From an uncultured Bacteroidales bacterium (GTDB lineage Bacteria > Bacteroidota > Bacteroidia > Bacteroidales > UBA932), in the NCBI GenBank assembly GCA_934667175.1, contig CAKULN010000001.1, positions 124,001-188,000 of the forward strand: a stretch of DNA of 64,000 nucleotides, given 5' to 3'. Positions 17,390 to 27,862 of this stretch are shown piece by piece. The notes below the pieces were generated by a model. It saw only the letters and a program-made list of their open reading frames with translations. It did no database searches and was not told the DNA's origin. Position numbers and translations under genes: made by a program. Each line of letters starts with the position of its first letter. Position 1 is the first letter of the stretch.

Positions 17390-18757
17390 ATGAATATGGA
17401 CTTTCATTCTCTTCTGGCAGTGTCTCCGATCGACGGTCGCTATGCTGCCAAAACCGCATCGTTGAGACAGTACTTCAGCGAGTTCGCCTTGATCCGCAAT
17501 CGTGTTCGCGTGGAGGTGGAGTATTTCATCGCTCTTTGCGAGATTCCTCTGCCCCAACTTGCCGATTTCGGTGAAGGCACTGGGATGAGCCGCGATGAGT
17601 TGTTCTCCCGTCTGCGCAGGCTCTATCAGGCGATGACTCCTGAAGACGCCCAGAAAGTGAAGGACATCGAGAAAATCACCAACCACGATGTCAAGGCCGT
17701 TGAATATTTCATCAAGGACAACTTCAAGGCTTTGGGAATATCCCGCTGGCAGGAGTTCGTCCATTTCGGCCTGACATCTCAGGACATCAACAACACGGCT
17801 CAGCCGCTGATGCTAAAGGAAGCTCTTGAGAATGAATATATTCCCGCACTGAAAGAGGTGATGTCCATTTTGGAGGCCGATGTGCAGGCGTGGAAGGATG
17901 TCCCGATGCTTGCCAGGACGCACGGTCAGCCTGCCACTCCGACAAGGCTCGGAAAGGAGTTTCAGGTGTTCGTCTCAAGGCTTGACGAGCAGCTTCGCCA
18001 GTTCGGCCAGTTGACTTGGCCTGCCAAGTTCGGCGGCGCGACCGGCAACATGAACGCCCACAAGGTGGCCTTCCCGGACATCGACTGGCCGGCATTCGCT
18101 GACAGGTTCGTGGCCTCGCTTGGGCTCAAGAGATCCTTCCCGACCACCCAGATCGACCACTACGACAATCTTGCGGCCATATTCGACTGCCTCCGCCGCA
18201 TCAACACGATCCTGATTGATCTCTGCCGCGACATCTGGACCTACATCTCCATGGAATATTTCCACCAACAGGTCGCCAAGAACGAGGTCGGCTCCTCTGC
18301 CATGCCTCACAAGGTCAATCCGATAGACTTCGAGAACGCAGAAGGCAACCTCGGAATGGCCAACGCAGTGCTGACATTCCTGTCGATGAAGCTCCCGATC
18401 TCCAGATTGCAGAGGGATCTGACCGACTCCACCGTCCAGCGTAACATCGGCGTCCCTGTGGCCCACGGAATGATCGCCCTTGCGTCACTTAAGAAAGGAC
18501 TCGGAAAACTGATTCTGAACCGTCCTGCCATCGATGCCGAACTGCACCGCAACTGGGCCGTGGTAGCCGAGGCCATCCAGACAATCCTTCGCCGCGAGAA
18601 CTACCCGAACCCTTACGAGACCCTAAAGAATCTCACCCGCACCGGCTCCGCCATCGATGAGAAAACCATCGAGGACTTTGTCAACGGCCTGGCCGTCAGC
18701 GACTCCGTCAAGGAAGAGCTCCGTGCCATCACCCCGTGGAACTACACCGGCTTCTGA
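17390..18757 (+). CDS. purB: Adenylosuccinate lyase
   Basis: A 455-residue enzyme of purine synthesis that splits SAICAR to AICAR and adenylosuccinate to AMP, releasing fumarate. The length and N-terminus (AVSPIDGRYAAKTASLRQYFSE) match the E. coli-type PurB. The fumarase-superfamily signature SSAMPHKVNPIDFEN lies near 301-315, with the catalytic ARTHGQPATPTR segment near 169. It sits directly behind the ftsB-like gene and is followed by a strong hairpin. Confidence 0.96.
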   Translation: MNMDFHSLLAVSPIDGRYAAKTASLRQYFSEFALIRNRVRVEVEYFIALCEIPLPQLADFGEGTGMSRDELFSRLRRLYQAMTPEDAQKVKDIEKITNHDVKAVEYFIKDNFKALGISRWQEFVHFGLTSQDINNTAQPLMLKEALENEYIPALKEVMSILEADVQAWKDVPMLARTHGQPATPTRLGKEFQVFVSRLDEQLRQFGQLTWPAKFGGATGNMNAHKVAFPDIDWPAFADRFVASLGLKRSFPTTQIDHYDNLAAIFDCLRRINTILIDLCRDIWTYISMEYFHQQVAKNEVGSSAMPHKVNPIDFENAEGNLGMANAVLTFLSMKLPISRLQRDLTDSTVQRNIGVPVAHGMIALASLKKGLGKLILNRPAIDAELHRNWAVVAEAIQTILRRENYPNPYETLKNLTRTGSAIDEKTIEDFVNGLAVSDSVKEELRAITPWNYTGF

Positions 18758-18781
18758 TCTTCCACGCTTCATTATCATGAT

Positions 18782-18822
18782 GTTATCCGCCACTCATTCG
18801 ATGTCAGTGAGTGGCGGATAAC
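18782..18822 (+). terminator. Strong hairpin after purB
   Basis: A perfect 15-bp inverted repeat (GTTATCCGCCACTCA / TGAGTGGCGGATAAC, 11-nt loop) lies 24 nt after the purB stop. The following bases are only loosely T-rich, so it may work as a terminator or as an RNA 3'-end stabiliser. Confidence 0.6.
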
Positions 18823-19000
18823 ACGCTTATTATAATATGGTTAACATCTTGTCTTTAGTGCGGATTCACTGAAGATGAGTGACTAAAACATTAATTATTA
18901 ACAGTTTGTGAATCACGCCAATATCCCCTTCCTGACTGTGGCGGACGCCGGGCATCAGCGGTTGTTTGCGCTCAGCGGCAGCCTGGGATCGCTGACACTT

Positions 19001-20233
19001 TTAGAGTATCAGCAGAATGGCGAAGACGTAGAGCATGAAGCCTTGGAAGCGTAGACGGGTTTTGGTGCTGTGACGCAGCATCTCCTCGGTCGGATCGTCT
19101 TCAGCCATCTCGCGAATGGTCTCTTCGGAAGGAATGTTTCTGTGGGGATATTTCCGGATTAGCTGGCCGTCGTTGAACCATGTCGCGCCGCCGTTCGAGC
19201 GGTTGAGGGTGACGAGAGTCTTCTTGTCGGCGAAATATGTCGATCCGACAAGCCGTGAATGCGCTTCCGGCACGATCACTGGCAACCTGTCAAACTGTTC
19301 CTTTGTCGAGGAGACCAGCAGCAGGGGAGTGAAGCCGGCGGCTTTCGCCCCGTCAAGAACGTCTGCAATCTTGGTCCAGAAAGCTTCCTTCGCCTTTGCG
19401 GGATCATAGACCGAAACCGCAAGCACATTGCCGTAGATGGCTTGTTCATCCTGATAATTGCCCAAAGAGTCAGTGAAAGAGAGCGCAGGCCTGTTGTCCT
19501 CGATGTCCGTTCCGTTGATGAAGATGGTCTCCGTGCGGACGTAGGTCCAGGTCGAGTCCGGAAGATTGTCCAAATCAAAGGCTCCTTCCTGGCCGTTCTT
19601 CTCGTAGATGATTGTCGATTTGTAGTAGCCGGATGCTTCCTCGTCGTCTTCATCCATGGACGCCAGCAATTCGCTTCCCGGAGTGAACTCTGTGTAGTCC
19701 ACGAGCGGGATCGTTGTCAACGAATAGATGGTGAAGAGAATGATCGAGGCCGACGCGATGCCGAAAGAGACATATTTCCGCTTCCTGTTCTTCCCGAAAT
19801 GCTTGAACGGCAGGAAAGCCACCATTGCCATGGCCAGCAGAACCAGATTCTTAAGGAAAGTCTGGAAGTTCGTCAGATGGATGACCTCGCCGAAGCACCC
19901 GCAGTCAGTCAGGCTGACAGGATTGAATATGGCCAGGAACAACGTCAGAACCGTGAAGAAGACAATCATCGCCGAAGTGATGATCGCGACCTGCTTCCGC
20001 CAGACCCCACTGATCATCGCGGCTCCAAGGATGGCTTCGGCGAGCGCGAAAACCACAGCTGTGACCTTCGCCGCCGGCAGCAGGAACGTGACGTGGAAGA
20101 ACCTGAAATATCCTTCCATCACAAGTCCCGCTCCGACCGGATCAAGCAATTTGAATATCCCGGCGATCAGGAATACCACCCCTATGATGAATGCGCACAG
20201 CCTTCTGAGCCTGAAGAAAAATACGTTGTTCAT
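19001..20233 (-). CDS. DoxX/MauE-like membrane protein (BT_3928-like)
   Basis: A 410-residue protein with four N-terminal TM helices of the DoxX type. These include LIAGIFKLLDPVGAGLVMEGYF and the conserved loop NPVSLTDCGCFGE, whose CGCFG resembles the MauE-type cysteine motif. A fifth helix near 150-165 leads into a large extracytoplasmic domain of about 210 residues (ESLVSSTKEQFDRLPVIVP pattern, perhaps thioredoxin-like), and a final hydrophobic segment closes the protein (FMLYVFAILLIL). MauE/DoxX proteins take part in disulfide or quinone-linked redox; the exact role is unknown. It overlaps tmk by 4 nt (ATGA). Confidence 0.75.
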   Translation of the reverse strand: MNNVFFFRLRRLCAFIIGVVFLIAGIFKLLDPVGAGLVMEGYFRFFHVTFLLPAAKVTAVVFALAEAILGAAMISGVWRKQVAIITSAMIVFFTVLTLFLAIFNPVSLTDCGCFGEVIHLTNFQTFLKNLVLLAMAMVAFLPFKHFGKNRKRKYVSFGIASASIILFTIYSLTTIPLVDYTEFTPGSELLASMDEDDEEASGYYKSTIIYEKNGQEGAFDLDNLPDSTWTYVRTETIFINGTDIEDNRPALSFTDSLGNYQDEQAIYGNVLAVSVYDPAKAKEAFWTKIADVLDGAKAAGFTPLLLVSSTKEQFDRLPVIVPEAHSRLVGSTYFADKKTLVTLNRSNGGATWFNDGQLIRKYPHRNIPSEETIREMAEDDPTEEMLRHSTKTRLRFQGFMLYVFAILLIL

Positions 20234-20916
20234 TTAGCTTCGATGTGTTCGTCAATAACTTCCTTAACCTTTGCGAATATCTCGTCCGGCGGCAGCATCT
20301 CCCCGAACTCGTCCGAGCAGTCTATCCTGATGAAATCCGGATCCGCCGCGACCTGCTGCCTGTAAATGGCCTGGACCTGCTTCTGGAACTCTATGTCCGA
20401 TTCATGAATATCCTGGGAACCGTGGAGATATTCCCTGTCGCTGCCGGTCCTCGCTGATTCCAACCTGCTCTCGACGAATGAGATAGGAACGTCCAGAAAT
20501 ATATTAATGTCTGGCTTCGGGAGACCGAAGTCGCCATATTCAGTGTCCATTATCCACTTGCGCAGGCTTTCTTTTTCCGCCATGTCATGGAGTTTGGCGC
20601 ATTGGTAGGCTATGTTTGAGTAGACGTACCTGTCAAGCAGCACCGAGCCTCCCTCAGCCAGGGTCTTCTTCATCTGCGGAGCTGCTCCGTGCCTGTCCTC
20701 GGCGAACAGCAGAGCGACCAGTTGAGGGTGCACGGTCTCGTTGCCGCCGAAATCCCCGCGCAGGAACCGGCTGATAAGATCCCCGTAAACCGGCGCGTCA
20801 TATCTTGGAAAGTGGATGTACTCCAATTCCGGGCATATCTTTTCGAGATATGCCTTTAACTTCTTGACTTGCGTGGACTTGCCAGCGCCATCCAATCCTT
20901 CCAGAACGACCAGCAT
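20230..20916 (-). CDS. tmk: Thymidylate kinase
   Basis: A 228-residue kinase converting dTMP to dTDP. I chose the ATG at 20916 so the protein opens MLVVLEGLDGAGKST with the P-loop at its usual place; an upstream in-frame start at 20955 is possible. The DRY-type motif is present (LLDRYVYSNIAYQ), as are the PDINIFLDVP strand and a LID region rich in Arg/Ser (ESARTGSDREYLHG). It is the first gene of an operon with the DoxX-like protein and is divergent from folP. Confidence 0.92.
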   Translation of the reverse strand: MLVVLEGLDGAGKSTQVKKLKAYLEKICPELEYIHFPRYDAPVYGDLISRFLRGDFGGNETVHPQLVALLFAEDRHGAAPQMKKTLAEGGSVLLDRYVYSNIAYQCAKLHDMAEKESLRKWIMDTEYGDFGLPKPDINIFLDVPISFVESRLESARTGSDREYLHGSQDIHESDIEFQKQVQAIYRQQVAADPDFIRIDCSDEFGEMLPPDEIFAKVKEVIDEHIEAK

Positions 20917-20971
20917 AGCGATTGATTTTTGATGGATGTCTTGAGTCGTGGTCAAAACTTCTTCCGAACCG

Positions 20972-20979
20972 CAAAGATA
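20972..20979 (-). promoter_or_regulatory. Candidate -7 box of tmk
   Basis: TATCTTTG read on the minus strand. A TTTG lies 23 nt farther upstream, slightly too far for the consensus spacing. The folP box overlaps this region on the other strand. Confidence 0.45.
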
Positions 20980-20992
20980 TTCAATTTTTGTC

Positions 20993-21000
20993 TATTTTTG
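20993..21000 (+). promoter_or_regulatory. Candidate -7 box of folP
   Basis: TATTTTTG lies 18 nt before the folP start codon. No good -33 TTTG is seen. If used, the leader is very short. Confidence 0.4.
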
Positions 21001-21017
21001 TCCAAAATTATTTCATT

Positions 21018-21845
21018 ATGGGGAACAACGTATCAAGAAATATTAAGGTGATGGGCATCGTCAACCTCACCGATGACTCCTTTTTCGCAGGCAGCCGCAA
21101 TCTGCGTCCTGACGGGACCTTTGACGAGGAGCTTTTCCGTGGCAGGATTGTGAATATGCTTGAGTCGGGTGCTGACATTCTCGATCTGGGAGCATGCTCG
21201 ACCCGACCGGGATCTGATTCAATCAGCGGGGAGGAAGAATGGAGGAGACTGGAGCCGGCCTTACGGATTCTTGCGGCTGAGCATGAGGGTGTCCGTGTCT
21301 CCATTGACACATTCCGTCCTGAGGTTGTGAGCAGAGCCTTTGACATCATCGGCCCTTTCATCGTGAATGATGTCAGCGGAGGCTGCGAGGAGATGTGGTC
21401 GCTGCTTGGCCAGCTTGGATTGCCTTACATCGCCATGCACACCAGAGGAACGCCTAAGAATATGCAGAGCCTAACCGACTATGACAATGTAACTGAAGCT
21501 GTCCGAGAGTTCTTTGTCGGGATCGCCGCCGAGGCAGACAGGCACGGTGTGAAGGACTGGATCCTGGATCCTGGGTTCGGCTTTGCCAAGACCGTGGAGC
21601 AGAACTGGCAGCTGCTCCGCGAGATGTCGATGCTTCAGGAGTTCGGCAAGGAGATCCTTGTCGGTCTTTCACGCAAGAGTTTTCTGTTCAGACCTTTGGG
21701 CATCACTCCGTCCGATGCCCTGTCAGCCACTCAGGTCGCCGACTTCATCGCATTACAAAACGGAGCGGACATCCTTCGCGTCCATGATGTCGCCGAGGCT
21801 GTCCGCACCGTCAAACTCTATCGTTTGCTTTATGGGATAGCTTAA
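21018..21845 (+). CDS. folP: Dihydropteroate synthase
   Basis: A 275-residue TIM-barrel enzyme of folate synthesis that joins p-aminobenzoate to the pterin diphosphate, and the sulfonamide target. The motifs are intact: [15 protein letters not shown] at the N-terminus, [45 protein letters not shown] and VGLSRKSF. I start at the ATG at 21018 because upstream codons overlap tmk and lie across promoter sequence. The 3' end overlaps infB tail to tail by 4 nt. Confidence 0.95.
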   Translation: MGNNVSRNIKVMGIVNLTDDSFFAGSRNLRPDGTFDEELFRGRIVNMLESGADILDLGACSTRPGSDSISGEEEWRRLEPALRILAAEHEGVRVSIDTFRPEVVSRAFDIIGPFIVNDVSGGCEEMWSLLGQLGLPYIAMHTRGTPKNMQSLTDYDNVTEAVREFFVGIAAEADRHGVKDWILDPGFGFAKTVEQNWQLLREMSMLQEFGKEILVGLSRKSFLFRPLGITPSDALSATQVADFIALQNGADILRVHDVAEAVRTVKLYRLLYGIA

Positions 21846-24790
21846 TCCAATTTCTGCTTGATTTCGGTGATGATAAACGCCTCGATGCTGTCACCGACCT
21901 TCAGGTCATTGAACTTGTCGATGCCGATACCGCACTCCATTCCGGCGGAGACCTCCTTGACATCATCCTTGCCCCTCTTGAGCGAGGCGAGTTCTCCGGT
22001 GTAGACCACGATACCATCCCTGATAAGCCTGCACTGTGATGTCTTGGCGATCTTACCATCCCTGACAAGACACCCTGCGATCGTGCCGACCTTGGAAATC
22101 TTGAAGGTCTGCTTGACCTCAGCCGTACCGGTGATTTCCTCTTTCTTGATCGGCTCAAGCATACCCTCGATACCATCCTTCACATCGTTGATCGCATCGT
22201 AGATGACGGAGTAGAGACGAATCTCGATTCCCTGCTCGTCAGCCAGTTTCCTCGCGTCGGTCGAAGGACGGACCTGGAAGCCGATGATGACGGCGTCCGA
22301 AGCCTCTGCCAGAATCACATCCGACTCGGAAATCGCTCCGACTGCCTTGTGGATCACGTTCACTCGAACCTGCTCGGTAGAGAGCTTGATGAGAGAGTCG
22401 GACAAAGCCTCCACAGAGCCGTCCACGTCACCCTTCACGATGACATTGAGCTCCTTGAAGTTGCCGATGGCGATTCTTCGTCCGATCTCCTCAAGGGTCA
22501 TGTGCTTCTGGGTCTTGATGCCCTGGATGCGCAGCAGCTGCTCACGCTTGTTGGCGATCGCCTTGGCCTCTTTCTCGTCGCTCATCACATTGAACTTGTC
22601 ACCTGCGCTCGGCGCTCCGTTGAGTCCAAGGATTGAAACCGGAGTTGAAGGGCCGGCTTCTGCCACTTTCTGTCCACGTTCGTTGAACATTGCCTTCACA
22701 CGGCCGTAGTAACTGCCGCTCAACACCATGTCTCCGGTTCGGAGGGTTCCGTCCTGCACAAGAACAGTGGCCAGATAGCCGCGTCCTTTGTCAAGAGAAG
22801 ACTCGATGACAGCTCCGACTCCATTCTTGTTCGGATTGGCCTTGAGGTCGAGAAGATCGGTCTCAAGGAGTACCTTCTCAAGAAGCTTGTCCACATTAAG
22901 GCCTTTCTTTGCGGAGATCTCTTGACACTGGTATTTTCCACCCCACGCCTCCGTTAGGATATTCATTTGCGCCAATTGTTGGTAGATTTTTTCCGGTTGT
23001 GCGCCTGGCTTGTCGATCTTGTTGATGGCGAACACCATAGGTACTCCGGCGGCCTGCGCGTGGTTGATGGCCTCGACTGTCTGCGGCATCACAGCGTCAT
23101 CAGCGGCGATGATGATGATCGCAAGGTCGGTGAGCTGTGCTCCACGGGCACGCATGGCGGTGAACGCCTCGTGGCCAGGAGTGTCAAGGAAGGTGATTCT
23201 TCTTCCGTCAGGAAGTTTCACGTTGTAGGCGCCGATGTGCTGGGTGATACCTCCAGCCTCTCCGGCGATGACATTTGATTTGCGAATATAGTCGAGCAAC
23301 GATGTCTTACCGTGGTCAACGTGTCCCATCACAGTGATGATAGGTGGCCTTGGAACGAGATCCTCCTCACGGTCGGCCTGCTCGCTGCTTCCTTCGATTT
23401 CTTCTGTAAGGTCAGCTGTGACGAACTCCACCTTGTAGCCGAACTGCTCGGCGACAAGCACAAGGGTCTCCGCGTCAAGCCTCTGGTTGATGGACACCAT
23501 CATGCCGAGCTCCATGCAAGCCTTGATCACCTCGTTGACAGGAGTGTTGTTCATAAGGGTTGCGAGATCGTTGGCGGTCACGAACTCGGTGACCTTGAGA
23601 ACCTTCTTCTCGGCTATCTCCTGTGCCATCTCCTCCTGGGATTTGGCCGCGGCCTGCTCCCTCTTCTCCTTTCTGTATTTGGCTCCGAAGTTGTTCTTCT
23701 TGTTGTCGTTCATCCTGGCGTAGGTCTCTTTGACCTGCTTCTGGATTTCCTTCTGCATCGCCTCCTGCTCCTCCTCGGTCATGACCGGTTTGAAGCGATC
23801 CGCTCCACGATTGCGCTTCTTTCCGCCCTTGCCCTGCTCCTGAGCCTGCTTGGCATTCTTGTTTTTGTCCTTGCGGGAGCTGTTGTCGGCTTGCTTGCCT
23901 TCCTTCGCCACATCAACCTTCTGGCTTCCCTTGGCGATTCTCTCTCTCTTCTTATTGCCCTTCTTCGGCTCGAACTGGGAGAGGTCGATCTTGCCAAGAA
24001 CCTTGAGCCCCGGAGTGGAGCTTTCTGTCGCGGATTTTTCCTCCTTGACTTCCGGCTTGGCCTGCGTTTGCGGCTGCTGTTGCCGGGCTCTCTCTTGTTC
24101 CTCTTTCTGCCTTGCCGCGGCAGCCAGTTTCTTCTCGTGCTTGCTCAAACGTCTGGCACCGTCATGGGAGGCACTTCCCTCCGCCGGGGTTTGGGCAGGG
24201 GATTCTGTCTTGGCAGGCTCAGCCTTGACAGGTTCTGGCAGAGATTCCGGCTCTTTCACAGGCTCTTTCACCGGCTCGTCGGCCTGCTCGGCCTTTTCCT
24301 CGACCGGCTTCCCGGCGATCTCCGGTTGAGGCACAGGCTCTTTCGCAGGCTCATCGGCAGGCTCGGCCTTTTCCTCGGCCGGCCTCTCGGCGACAGCCTC
24401 TGGCTGAGGCTGCTCCGGTTGCTTGACCTCTGGTTGCTTGACCTCCGGAGCGGGCTCCTGCAGGGCCTTTGGCTCCACCGGAGTGATGATGGTTGTCTTA
24501 ATGACGGTCTCTTTGACGGGTTCCTCGAATTCTTCCTCGCGGGCTGTTTCCTGCTGCTTTCTGGATGTCTTCTCGAGAATCTCGTTGAGTTTTATGTCGA
24601 CCTTCTCGGAGGCCTGTTTGAGTTCAAGGTCCTTTCCGAACTGCTTTTCTATCGCCGGAAGGTGCTCGTCCGAAATCTTGGCATTCGGATTCGCCTCGAC
24701 CTCCACTCCCTTGCTGGCCAGGAAGTCCACCAGGTTCTGAAGTCCGATATTATAGGTTCTAATTATTTTATTAAGTCTGATTTCTGCCAT
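21842..24790 (-). CDS. infB: Translation initiation factor IF-2
   Basis: A 982-residue GTPase that places initiator tRNA on the small subunit. A short IF2_N-like helix region (residues 1-60, ending near [12 protein letters not shown]) is followed by a very long charged linker (about 80-480) rich in Pro, Glu, Lys and Ala with [15 protein letters not shown] repeats. The G domain follows, with GHVDHGKTS near 490, DTPGHEAF and NKID, then the C-terminal domains ending in [19 protein letters not shown]. The start is the ATG at 24790; a TTG two codons upstream is possible. It is the last gene of rimP-nusA-infB. Confidence 0.97.
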   Translation of the reverse strand: MAEIRLNKIIRTYNIGLQNLVDFLASKGVEVEANPNAKISDEHLPAIEKQFGKDLELKQASEKVDIKLNEILEKTSRKQQETAREEEFEEPVKETVIKTTIITPVEPKALQEPAPEVKQPEVKQPEQPQPEAVAERPAEEKAEPADEPAKEPVPQPEIAGKPVEEKAEQADEPVKEPVKEPESLPEPVKAEPAKTESPAQTPAEGSASHDGARRLSKHEKKLAAAARQKEEQERARQQQPQTQAKPEVKEEKSATESSTPGLKVLGKIDLSQFEPKKGNKKRERIAKGSQKVDVAKEGKQADNSSRKDKNKNAKQAQEQGKGGKKRNRGADRFKPVMTEEEQEAMQKEIQKQVKETYARMNDNKKNNFGAKYRKEKREQAAAKSQEEMAQEIAEKKVLKVTEFVTANDLATLMNNTPVNEVIKACMELGMMVSINQRLDAETLVLVAEQFGYKVEFVTADLTEEIEGSSEQADREEDLVPRPPIITVMGHVDHGKTSLLDYIRKSNVIAGEAGGITQHIGAYNVKLPDGRRITFLDTPGHEAFTAMRARGAQLTDLAIIIIAADDAVMPQTVEAINHAQAAGVPMVFAINKIDKPGAQPEKIYQQLAQMNILTEAWGGKYQCQEISAKKGLNVDKLLEKVLLETDLLDLKANPNKNGVGAVIESSLDKGRGYLATVLVQDGTLRTGDMVLSGSYYGRVKAMFNERGQKVAEAGPSTPVSILGLNGAPSAGDKFNVMSDEKEAKAIANKREQLLRIQGIKTQKHMTLEEIGRRIAIGNFKELNVIVKGDVDGSVEALSDSLIKLSTEQVRVNVIHKAVGAISESDVILAEASDAVIIGFQVRPSTDARKLADEQGIEIRLYSVIYDAINDVKDGIEGMLEPIKKEEITGTAEVKQTFKISKVGTIAGCLVRDGKIAKTSQCRLIRDGIVVYTGELASLKRGKDDVKEVSAGMECGIGIDKFNDLKVGDSIEAFIITEIKQKLD

Positions 24791-24867
24791 ATTCAACCCC
24801 TTTTTGTAAACGTAAATTATTTCTCGCCAAATCCGCGGAACTCTTCGCCGCCTGCCGATTGTTTGGA

Positions 24868-26133
24868 CTATTCCTCAAATTCGGCTCTCAGTATCCTGAA
24901 CACCTCGGCCACGGTCTCGTCCTCAAGGTCAGCCCTCTTGGCGATGTCCTCAGGAGTGAAGGCAAGCACGCTCTTGGCCGTGTCGCATCCGATCGCCTCA
25001 AGGCGGTCGATGACCCACTGATCGATCTCGTTGCTGAACTCGCTGAGAAGTACGTCCTCCTCTTCCTGTGTCTCGTCTTTAGGAAGCTCTCTCCAAACCT
25101 CGATCTCCCTTCCGACAAGCATTCCGGCCAGTTTGATGTTGCAACCGCCGCGTCCGATGCCTTTCTTGACCTCGTCAGGCTGCATGTAGACCTTGATCTT
25201 GTCGGTCTCCGAGTTTCCAAGGTCGATTGAAGACACCCTTGCCGGGTTGAGAGCCCTCTGGATGAGCAGCTGTGTGTTGTTGGTCCACTGAAGCACGTCG
25301 ATGTTCTCGTTGCGGAGCTCGCGCACGATTCCGATGATTCTGGAACCCTTCACGCCGATGCAGGCTCCGATCGGGTCGATTCTCTCGTCATAAGACTCAA
25401 CCGCCACCTTGGCCCGCTCGCCAGGAACACGGACAACCTTCTTGATGGTGATCAGACCATCGAAAATCTCCGGAACCTCATGCTCGAAGAGTTTCTCAAG
25501 GAACTCGTTGGAAGTTCTGGAAAGAGTGATGTAAGGGGTCGTGTTGTTCTTCATCTCCACGCTCTTGATGATCGCGCGGATGGTGTCTCCCTTCTTGAAT
25601 CTCTCGCCCGGGATCTGCTCGGCCTTAGGCAGATGCAACTCATTGTTGTCGTCATCAAGGATGATGACCTCCTTAGACCATGTCTGGTAGATCTCGCCTG
25701 TGAAGATCTCGCCGACCTTGTCGGAATAGGCCTTGAAGACATTCGCCTTGTCGATGTCCATGATGCGGCCTTGGAGGTTCTGCCTGATGTTCAGGATCCC
25801 CCTTCGGCCGAAGGACGCGAGGGACAGCTTCTTGGTGTAGACATCCCCGATCTCGTAGTCATCGTCCCCGGTCTCGGCCTTGATCTGGTCGAGGGTGATC
25901 TGAGTGTTTGGGTTCTCCACTTCCTCGACGATGTCGAAGTTCTGGTAGATCTCGCAGTCTCCCTTGTCGACGTTGATGATGACGTCGAAGTTGTCGGCCG
26001 AACCGTAAGTCTTGGCGATCTGGGTGAGGAACACGTCCTTGAGCACACCCATCATCACCGGTCTGTCGATGTTCTTTTCCTCCTTGAAGTCCTTGAAGGC
26101 GTCAATCAGAGTGATTTCTTCTTTCTTTTCCAT
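24868..26133 (-). CDS. nusA: Transcription termination/antitermination factor NusA
   Basis: A 421-residue RNA polymerase-binding factor. It contains the N-terminal domain ([27 protein letters not shown]), an S1 domain ([22 protein letters not shown]), and two KH domains ([14 protein letters not shown] and [20 protein letters not shown]). It ends shortly after KH2 with a helical segment instead of the two acidic repeats of the E. coli protein (495 residues). It lies between rimP (18-nt gap) and infB. Confidence 0.95.
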   Translation of the reverse strand: MEKKEEITLIDAFKDFKEEKNIDRPVMMGVLKDVFLTQIAKTYGSADNFDVIINVDKGDCEIYQNFDIVEEVENPNTQITLDQIKAETGDDDYEIGDVYTKKLSLASFGRRGILNIRQNLQGRIMDIDKANVFKAYSDKVGEIFTGEIYQTWSKEVIILDDDNNELHLPKAEQIPGERFKKGDTIRAIIKSVEMKNNTTPYITLSRTSNEFLEKLFEHEVPEIFDGLITIKKVVRVPGERAKVAVESYDERIDPIGACIGVKGSRIIGIVRELRNENIDVLQWTNNTQLLIQRALNPARVSSIDLGNSETDKIKVYMQPDEVKKGIGRGGCNIKLAGMLVGREIEVWRELPKDETQEEEDVLLSEFSNEIDQWVIDRLEAIGCDTAKSVLAFTPEDIAKRADLEDETVAEVFRILRAEFEE

Positions 26134-26151
26134 GTTTATATTCTTAATATC

Positions 26152-26622
26152 TTATTTCTTGAACACAATATGCGGCGTGACGGAGTTTATCTCATCGAAT
26201 CCGATGCGGTCCTCATGCTCCACGAGTTCCTTTTTCTTCTTGCCCTCCACAGTCTCTTTCTGTGAATATCTCAGGCATATTCCATCCTCGTCGGCCCCGG
26301 TGAGGACTCCGATGATCTTCTTCCCGCCCTTAAGCCTTGCCTCCACGGCCGAGCCTATAGCCTTCTCGTATTGCTTGAGAACCTTGAACGGCTGGTCGAG
26401 ACCTGCTGAGGTGACGGTGAGGGAATAGTCCTCCGCATCCTTGTCAAAAGCCGCCAGAAATGCGTCGTTCACGCTGACGCAATCCTCAAGGTCCATGTCG
26501 CCTGACTCTTTCTCGATGGTGAGCACGATGTCATTGTCATTGCTGACGGTCACATCCACAATGAAGCAGCCACGAGCCTTCACAGCCTCTTCGATGCCGG
26601 ATAATATCTGTTCTTTCCGCAT
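26152..26622 (-). CDS. rimP: Ribosome maturation factor RimP
   Basis: A 156-residue 30S assembly factor. It shows the family pattern: IEEAVKARGCFIVDVTVSNDNDIVLTIE, then DLEDCVSVNDAFLAAFDKDAEDYSLTVTSAGLDQPFK (the usual EVSSPG-like segment reads VTSAGLDQPF), then the C-terminal SH3-like barrel. It is the first gene of the operon with nusA and infB, the conserved bacterial order. Confidence 0.92.
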   Translation of the reverse strand: MRKEQILSGIEEAVKARGCFIVDVTVSNDNDIVLTIEKESGDMDLEDCVSVNDAFLAAFDKDAEDYSLTVTSAGLDQPFKVLKQYEKAIGSAVEARLKGGKKIIGVLTGADEDGICLRYSQKETVEGKKKKELVEHEDRIGFDEINSVTPHIVFKK

Positions 26623-26647
26623 AAAATCCTGATTTTACAAAACAAAA

Positions 26648-26672
26648 GATAGGAGACGCTTTCGTCCTCCTA
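26648..26672 (-). promoter_or_regulatory. Hairpin in rimP-nusA-infB leader
   Basis: ATAGGAGACG pairs with CGTCCTCCTAT around CTTT with a single bulged base. It lies 26 nt upstream of the rimP start and just downstream of the candidate promoter, so it is in the 5' leader. A regulatory role is plausible but unproven. Confidence 0.45.
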
Positions 26673-26687
26673 TCTCTCACAACGATG

Positions 26688-26695
26688 CAAAGATA
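26688..26695 (-). promoter_or_regulatory. Candidate promoter box of rimP-nusA-infB
   Basis: TATCTTTG on the minus strand, 66 nt upstream of the rimP start. At the -33 position only TTTC is seen. Confidence 0.5.
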
Positions 26696-26777
26696 AGAAT
26701 ATTTTAGTGAATATGAAAATAAATTGCTTTCTTTGCAGAACGTTTGGTAAAATTTGAAGAATTTAACGCCATAAAAG

Positions 26778-27767
26778 ATGGAATTTACAGCTAAGCAATT
26801 GGCCCAGGTGCTTAAGGGAACCGTTGAGGGAGACCCACAGGCAACAGTCACATCATTCGCCAAGATCGAGCATGGAAAACCGGGGCAGCTATGCTTTTTC
26901 GCAAATCCGAAGTACGAGAAATATGTTTACACATGCAGGGCGAGCGTCCTGCTGGTCAATAAGGACTTCACCCCCAAGGAATCCGTGACGTCAACCATGG
27001 TGAGGGTTGATGACGCCTACAAGTCACTTGCGGATCTTCTTAAATATGTCTCTACTCAGAAACGTACCGACAAGAGGCACAGAGGGTTCCGTTCGTCTTG
27101 GTTCCTTACCACAAAGTTCGGGAAGAAAGTCTATCTCGGAAGCCATTCCTACGTGGGGCACCACGCCAAGGTCGGTGACTACACCAAGATCTACGAGAAT
27201 GTCTACGTCGGAGACAACACTGTGATCGGCTCGCATTGCATCATCTATCCAGGTGTTGTGATTTATCCAGGAATGGTCATCGGCGACAATGTGATCATCC
27301 ACGCCAACGCCGTCATCGGTTCCGACGGCTTCGGCAACGCCCCGCTTCCTGACGGAACTTGGGAGAAGATCGAGCACATAGGCAATGTGGTCATCGGCAA
27401 CAATGTCGAGATCGGCGCCGGCACGACCATCGACAAGTCCGAGATGGAATCAACCATTATAGGCAACGGCGTGAAGATCGACAACCTCTGCCAGATCGCT
27501 CACAATGTCCAGATCGGCGACAACACCGTGATGGCGGCCCAATGTGGCATCGCAGGCTCCACAAAGATCGGCAAGAACTGCATCCTGGCGGGACAGGTCG
27601 GCATCGCCGGGCATCTGAATATAGCCGACAACACCACGATCGGAGCCCAATGCGGGGTCATCGGCAACATCCGCAAGTCTGGTCAGGTATTCCTTGGTTC
27701 ACCAGCTCTTCCTCTGAAAAACTACCTCCGCAGCTACGCTGTCTTCAAGCGTCAGGGCGAGGAATAG
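26778..27767 (+). CDS. lpxD: UDP-3-O-acylglucosamine N-acyltransferase
   Basis: A 329-residue enzyme, third step of lipid A synthesis, adding a second 3-hydroxyacyl chain. It has an N-terminal uridine-binding domain ([19 protein letters not shown]), then a left-handed beta helix of hexapeptide repeats (residues about 110-310). The catalytic His sits in [12 protein letters not shown], with the conserved [10 protein letters not shown] segment before it. It is 10-15 residues shorter than E. coli LpxD. Start of the lpxD-lpxC-lpxA cluster. Confidence 0.95.
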   Translation: MEFTAKQLAQVLKGTVEGDPQATVTSFAKIEHGKPGQLCFFANPKYEKYVYTCRASVLLVNKDFTPKESVTSTMVRVDDAYKSLADLLKYVSTQKRTDKRHRGFRSSWFLTTKFGKKVYLGSHSYVGHHAKVGDYTKIYENVYVGDNTVIGSHCIIYPGVVIYPGMVIGDNVIIHANAVIGSDGFGNAPLPDGTWEKIEHIGNVVIGNNVEIGAGTTIDKSEMESTIIGNGVKIDNLCQIAHNVQIGDNTVMAAQCGIAGSTKIGKNCILAGQVGIAGHLNIADNTTIGAQCGVIGNIRKSGQVFLGSPALPLKNYLRSYAVFKRQGEE

Positions 27768-27798
27768 CAGCCATTTGCCGCGAATGACAGGGTAAGCC

Positions 27799-27829
27799 TT
27801 GAATATTCAAAATATCATTGCTATCTTTG
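27799..27829 (+). promoter_or_regulatory. Promoter of lpxC-lpxA
   Basis: CTTG/TTG near 27799, a 20-nt spacer, and TATCTTTG at 27822-27829 fit the Bacteroidetes consensus. The start chosen for lpxC lies 33 nt downstream, which excludes the longer frame that begins before this box. Confidence 0.6.
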
Positions 27830-27862
27830 CAGACTGCTGTGTTTTACGCAGCCTGCAAAAGA

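Noticed and set aside
19259..20365. 368-codon plus-strand frame opposite the DoxX-like gene
   Set aside because: Antisense shadow; composition is dominated by Arg/Glu/Gln without domain signals.
23312..25021. 569-codon plus-strand frame over infB and nusA
   Set aside because: Leu-rich low-complexity translation antisense to the IF-2 linker; no family resemblance.
27818..27862. Longer LpxC N-terminus
   Set aside because: It would be encoded across the promoter box, and the known N-terminus starts near RQRTLAGEY.
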